Assembly: GCA_031269415.1 (NCBI GenBank)
Contig: JAISZF010000251.1
Location: 1-8,016, forward strand
Direction of reading: 5' to 3'
Source of the DNA: Clostridiales bacterium
GTDB taxonomy: Bacteria > Bacillota > Clostridia > Lachnospirales > WQUN01
Length of the DNA stretch: 8,016 nucleotides
The notes beneath the pieces are model-generated. The model saw only the letters and a list, made by a program, of their open reading frames with translations, searched no databases and had not been told where the DNA came from. Shown here piece by piece: positions 6,601 through 8,016 of this stretch (positions within the stretch are counted from its first letter, which is position 1; every line of letters starts with the position of its first letter). A program made the position numbers and the translations under genes.

Positions 6601-7339
6601 GGCGAACCTCCCAGCGGGGAATTACCATATTTCTGAAAACTGGGCGGAGGTTACGGGATATACTCTCACAGCGGAACCGCTGTACGGCTATACGGTAGAA
6701 CTTCCCGATCGCTCGCATCTGTCGGTTGAGCTTGTGAACACATACGTCTTTTCAGATGAAACGACATCTGATTCAGCGCTGGAGGTCACTCCGCCCGAGG
6801 ATAACAAAGATACAGAAATACCGTCGGGTCCAGGGTTGGAGGTCGTAACGCCGACCGCGGCGTTTACGCCGGCTGTATCCTTCAGCCCGATCGTGCCGTA
6901 CGGAATATTAGTAACGCCTGCCTCGACGCCGGACGGCGACGCGTTTTTGCCGCCCGCGACTCCGATCATACCGAGCGTCACCGCGACATCGCCGAACAAT
7001 AACAATACATCGCCGATCACACCGGGCGACGAGGTGATTGCGCCGGAGCTGCCGCCTTATGGGGTTCCGATCGCGCCGGTTGAACCGGACGAAGAGGTAA
7101 TTACTCCGGACACGCCGCCATACGGCGTACCGGGCGACGCGTCCGAGGAATCGGAGACTCTGATCGATATTGACGAATCGCCTCCTTTGGGCGCGCCTTC
7201 CGCGGCGACTCCGAGCTTCTCGAAGGAAGTGCCTAAGACCGGGGATACTTCAAGCCGGGCATGGGTCGGTTTGACGGTAAGTATATGCCTTATAATCCTG
7301 CTTGCGCTATCCGGCAAGAAAAGCCCCAAAAATTCGTAG
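3560..7339 (+). CDS. LPXTG-type cell-wall adhesin with vWA and two Cna-B-like domains
   Basis: This 1259-residue secreted protein is built like a Gram-positive surface adhesin or pilus-tip protein. In order: a signal peptide (1-27, predicted cut AYA|AE); an N-terminal segment (30-112); a von Willebrand factor A domain (about 113-437) with an intact metal site (D120-V-S-A-S124, T222 in GGTPT, D266 in LLSDGDP); a middle region of unrecognised fold (about 440-815); two Cna-B/SpaA-like beta domains (about 848-960 and 965-1063); a Pro/Thr/Asp-rich stalk (about 1076-1220); and a sorting signal, VPKTG at 1224-1228, hydrophobic helix 1235-1250 and basic tail. Sortase would cleave between Thr and Gly and link it to peptidoglycan or a pilus. 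AGAGAGG lies nine bases before the ATG, better spaced than for the ATG at 3563. The gene is monocistronic: own promoter, terminator just downstream. The vWA could bind host matrix or neighbouring cells; the ligand is unknown. No sortase or pilus-backbone gene is nearby. Confidence 0.93.
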   Translation: MMKAKRMVSVWYVCMLFFRMFSPTAYAAERVQYDDIYEMTADPSTSRFAEYFTPATLDNGRLWADKSVSANSETFYNIDGKPLLTVDSEKDEFLVTMSTLSQSYTIETVVEPTDAVFIIDVSASMDIYKLGNVSRATVMVGALNDAIHTIMDANPNNRVAVVAYGGYASKSTNYTRTYQILKLDHYDITGDYFSISGNRITVNKNIGDEFVTSREISVEGGTPTQRGIYAGARILAENTDKEFQFKLESGRLINLTRQPALILLSDGDPTFGWSNYKIEGNDTDGGYDRGNGNPNVGDMGIDVLTVSTASYWKQRVQDNYYGGISGKNVKFYTIGVGVSGNHAPSVLDPETNSEDNSQLFQSVTYNMKRVLDIFVSPNAQVTFPALTMGSNTNRSLIQIKNEDQYIKSYDYTGGYYSADDPDTLDDAFTAIASEIVSKGTYTTEADVVNPDFSGYLIMSDVIGEHMKFRSQKGVLSGDDLYYGRNFARKITRDRSGEDWDLYMEVFSERLGVSAETMEEIVENNIAGGSLYYNSDTDFSNAVKWYADADTEYVGQYFDSEGNVNPPPDEAWSVVELRPIDETVYNDAADKYTNLIYSYLSVTTAIKPGVYGLKGHASRIIPMIEGQQIVRWYIPASLIPLRTVREKYDTENPDLVTGFEVKETLPIRMSYTVALEDGFDPASISNDYKLYNRTVDGGYYFYSNDWRYGSTSANDTTIALFQPNKSNPYYYFTEDTPVYVKNGDEYEIAGSYVHGTTYYVLKKYFDQTLPGYLEQDYVSVDESVTSIAAKPDGTPYIPIGEHRKISNVAVMKTKNPTGTYASKLTATFADDDEFYLLGNNGRLKVELTGISVEKIWHGEPLSSVFVQLYADGVPVREPVELNEGNDWKAGWTELLKYSAAKDANDTVSLIQYNILEGTVTDGVFTPYDTEKNSLTGYRVEYTHPQWDEISNTWSNAAVTNIQENSLTIAKKIVGLPPEEYPYTLEFTVVGTDESEKTIFNETIQFSEFTDGKYILANLPAGNYHISENWAEVTGYTLTAEPLYGYTVELPDRSHLSVELVNTYVFSDETTSDSALEVTPPEDNKDTEIPSGPGLEVVTPTAAFTPAVSFSPIVPYGILVTPASTPDGDAFLPPATPIIPSVTATSPNNNNTSPITPGDEVIAPELPPYGVPIAPVEPDEEVITPDTPPYGVPGDASEESETLIDIDESPPLGAPSAATPSFSKEVPKTGDTSSRAWVGLTVSICLIILLALSGKKSPKNS
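3896..4870 (+). other. von Willebrand factor A domain of the adhesin
   Basis: Residues 113-437. The first strand and MIDAS loop are AVFIIDVSAS (115-124). The second metal ligand is T222 (VEGGTPTQRGI) and the third D266 (LILLSDGDPT), so divalent-metal binding should be intact. The domain appears to end at TLDDAFTAIASEI (423-435), a helix I recognise from related clostridial vWA proteins, which implies an insertion of about 75 residues before it. A Gly/Asn/Asp-rich loop (280-300) follows the third ligand. Confidence 0.85.
6101..6748 (+). other. Two Cna-B/SpaA-like beta domains with candidate isopeptide residues
   Basis: Domain 1 (about 848-960) opens with ISVEKIWHG and closes with AAVTNI; Lys853 and Asn959 are the likely crosslink pair. 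Domain 2 (about 965-1063) opens with LTIAKKIVG, holds LPAGNYHISE (1017-1026), and closes with SVELVNTYVF; Lys969 or Lys970, Glu1026 and Asn1060 fit the Lys/Glu/Asn triad that forms intramolecular isopeptide bonds in this fold. Such domains stiffen surface adhesins. The upstream FYLLGNNGRL (833-842) is also common in this protein class. Confidence 0.72.
7028..7132 (+). repeat. 21-residue tandem repeat in the wall-spanning stalk
   Basis: DEVIAPELPPYGVP (1157-1170) and EEVITPDTPPYGVP (1178-1191) are copies 63 bases apart (7028-7069 and 7091-7132). The DNA differs mainly at third codon positions, so the protein sequence is being kept. Degenerate echoes are VPYGILVTP (1112-1120) and SPPLGAPS (1207-1214). 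Confidence 0.75.
7229..7336 (+). other. Sortase sorting signal (VPKTG, membrane helix, basic tail)
   Basis: VPKTG at residues 1224-1228 is an LPXTG variant common in Clostridia. It is followed by DTSSR, the hydrophobic WVGLTVSICLIILLAL (1235-1250) and SGKKSPKNS. Spacing and order match a cell-wall anchor. Confidence 0.9.
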
Positions 7340-7342
7340 ATA

Positions 7343-7395
7343 AAAACAGGCTGTTGAAAAGCCGCTATAACGCGGCGGATCAACAGCCCGTTTTG
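7343..7395. terminator. Bidirectional intrinsic terminator between convergent genes
   Basis: Outer stem GGCTGTTGA (7349-7357) pairs with TCAACAGCC (7380-7388). An inner stem GCCGC (7361-7365) pairs with GCGGC (7372-7376) round a TATAAC loop. A-rich sequence before and TTTT after on the plus strand (AAAAAC and CGTTTT) give T-runs in both directions; the minus-strand run (TGTTTTTATC) is the better one. It starts ten bases after the adhesin stop and lies 11 bases past the small minus-strand ORF at 7399. Confidence 0.87.
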
Positions 7396-7398
7396 TCC

Positions 7399-7566
7399 TC
7401 ATCGTTTTTTTCTCTTCCCGGCCATCAGCCCGCTCAAACCCTTATCCAACGCTTGATCCATCTCTTCTATCGCTTTCAGCGTTTCCTGATTCAATATCCT
7501 GCTTTTCCTCGGCGTATACATCATCTGCTTTATCCGGTTTTTCATCCTGACTGTCGCTACGTTCAT
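7399..7566 (-). CDS. Small basic protein overlapping the trmB 3' end, unknown function
   Basis: This 55-codon ORF (MNVATVRMKNRIKQMMYTPR, then a probable amphipathic helix ILNQETLKAIEEMDQAL, ending KRKKR) shares 125 bases with the 3' end of trmB in a different frame. It has its own GGAGG (7580-7576) nine bases before the ATG. Its third codon positions are clearly richer in G/C than those of the trmB frame over the same bases, more like the other genes here, which favours it being translated. The stop lies 11 bases before the terminator, as expected for the last gene of a transcript. I do not recognise the family. The alternative, that it is only a shadow of an extended TrmB, cannot be excluded. 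Confidence 0.5.
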   Translation of the reverse strand: MNVATVRMKNRIKQMMYTPRKSRILNQETLKAIEEMDQALDKGLSGLMAGKRKKR

Positions 7567-8016
7567 TCCTAACCCCCTCCGGCGAACCGCTGTAGGCGTC
7601 CAATTTGTATATCGGCAGGCCCAGCGCGGCGAACTTAGCCTCATACTCCGTTACAAAGCGTGGATCCGGCGGCTCGGCGTGCAGATCACATGAAACATTC
7701 CTCATAATCCAGCCGTTTTCCGAAAACTGTTCCACAGAGAATTCAAAAAGCTGCCTGTTGTCGGTTTTGAAATGAATCCTCTCGATGCCCAACCCGCGGT
7801 AGATACTCAAAAACCGCGTGTGCGTCAGCCTGCGCTTCGCCCATTTCTTTTTATTTGGCCAGGGGTCGCAAAACTGTATGTACAAAGTCTGTATCTCCCC
7901 GGGATTAAAGAGTTTGGGCAAATCTTCCACGTCGCTAATAATATATGCCGCCGGCGCTCCTCCTGTTACGCGGTTCAGGCGCGCCGCCGCCGCCAGAATG
8001 ACAGGGTCGCGTTCCA
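7442..8016 (-). CDS. trmB: tRNA (guanine-N7)-methyltransferase TrmB, C-terminal part
   Basis: TrmB makes N7-methylguanosine at position 46 of the tRNA variable loop, using S-adenosylmethionine. The frame is open to the window edge, so the N-terminus and SAM-binding glycine motif are missing. Seen in order over the 190 visible codons: ERDPVILAAAARL, YIISDVEDLPKLF, the catalytic-region DPWPNKKKWAKRRLTH, FKTDNRQLFEFS, DLHAEPPD and TEYEAKFAALGLPIYKL, all in the usual family order. Family members normally end near this last motif; here about 50 more residues follow (nt 7594-7445), rich in Asp, Glu and Ser and probably disordered. That tail is overlapped by the small ORF at 7399-7566 and may be a readthrough extension after loss of an earlier stop. 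The GTG at 7930 is internal, not the start, because conserved sequence continues upstream. Confidence 0.93.
   Translation of the reverse strand, partial: ERDPVILAAAARLNRVTGGAPAAYIISDVEDLPKLFNPGEIQTLYIQFCDPWPNKKKWAKRRLTHTRFLSIYRGLGIERIHFKTDNRQLFEFSVEQFSENGWIMRNVSCDLHAEPPDPRFVTEYEAKFAALGLPIYKLDAYSGSPEGVRNERSDSQDEKPDKADDVYAEEKQDIESGNAESDRRDGSSVG

Noticed and set aside
6372..6698. 108-codon plus-strand ORF inside the adhesin gene
   Set aside because: Out of frame with the adhesin, whose Cna-B-like domains are continuous here; no supporting motif.
6688..7383. Two minus-strand ORFs (7020-6688 and 7383-7057) opposite the adhesin stalk
   Set aside because: Gly/Val/Ser-rich translations are the expected antisense of Pro/Thr-rich codons; the second also runs into the terminator hairpin.
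7567..7644. Extension of the small basic ORF up to ATG 7644
   Set aside because: The upstream residues are the shadow of conserved trmB sequence; GGAGG at 7580-7576 points to the ATG at 7566.

Overview
The window looks like chromosomal DNA from a Gram-positive member of the Clostridia (Bacillota), with base composition near half GC by eye. Three things point this way: a sortase-anchored surface protein with a VPKTG sorting signal, a compact type IV pilus (T4P) gene set including a DUF4860-like pilin, and a trmB whose visible part is of ordinary bacterial type. I cannot name a genus.

Left half (1-3419, minus strand): a tightly packed T4P operon. In transcription order it holds pilT (retraction-type ATPase), pilC (inner-membrane platform protein), a 103-residue membrane protein that looks pilin-like but has no prepilin cleavage site, a DUF4860-like prepilin with an unusual cleavage site, and a conventional prepilin cut off by the window edge. 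Neighbouring genes are 4 to 11 bases apart or overlap by 4 bases, so translation is probably coupled. No pilB (extension ATPase), pilD, pilM/N/O or major pilin is visible; they may lie beyond base 1 or elsewhere.

Middle (3420-3559): a short divergent promoter region. It holds a good sigma-70 type promoter to the right, a TATAAT box to the left, and a duplicated TTAACAAT element, one copy of which sits in a perfect 10-bp palindrome. It could co-regulate the pilus operon and the adhesin.

Right half (3560-7339, plus strand): one 1259-residue cell-wall adhesin. It has a signal peptide, a von Willebrand factor A domain with an intact MIDAS, a middle region of unknown fold, two Cna-B/SpaA-like domains with candidate isopeptide residues, a Pro/Thr-rich wall-spanning stalk with a 21-residue repeat, and a VPKTG-membrane-basic tail anchor. 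No sortase gene is present.

Right end (7349-8016): a bidirectional terminator, then (minus strand) the 3' part of trmB, a tRNA guanine-N7 methyltransferase. Its frame runs about 50 acidic residues past the usual family end. That tail is overlapped in another frame by a basic 55-codon ORF with its own strong ribosome binding site.

Together the two main units would give a cell two surface-attachment systems, a retractable pilus and a wall-anchored vWA adhesin, driven from one shared intergenic region. That functional link is inference; the divergent arrangement is what the sequence shows. No gene-free stretch longer than about 300 bases exists here, and I saw no tRNA, rRNA, IS element or CRISPR array.
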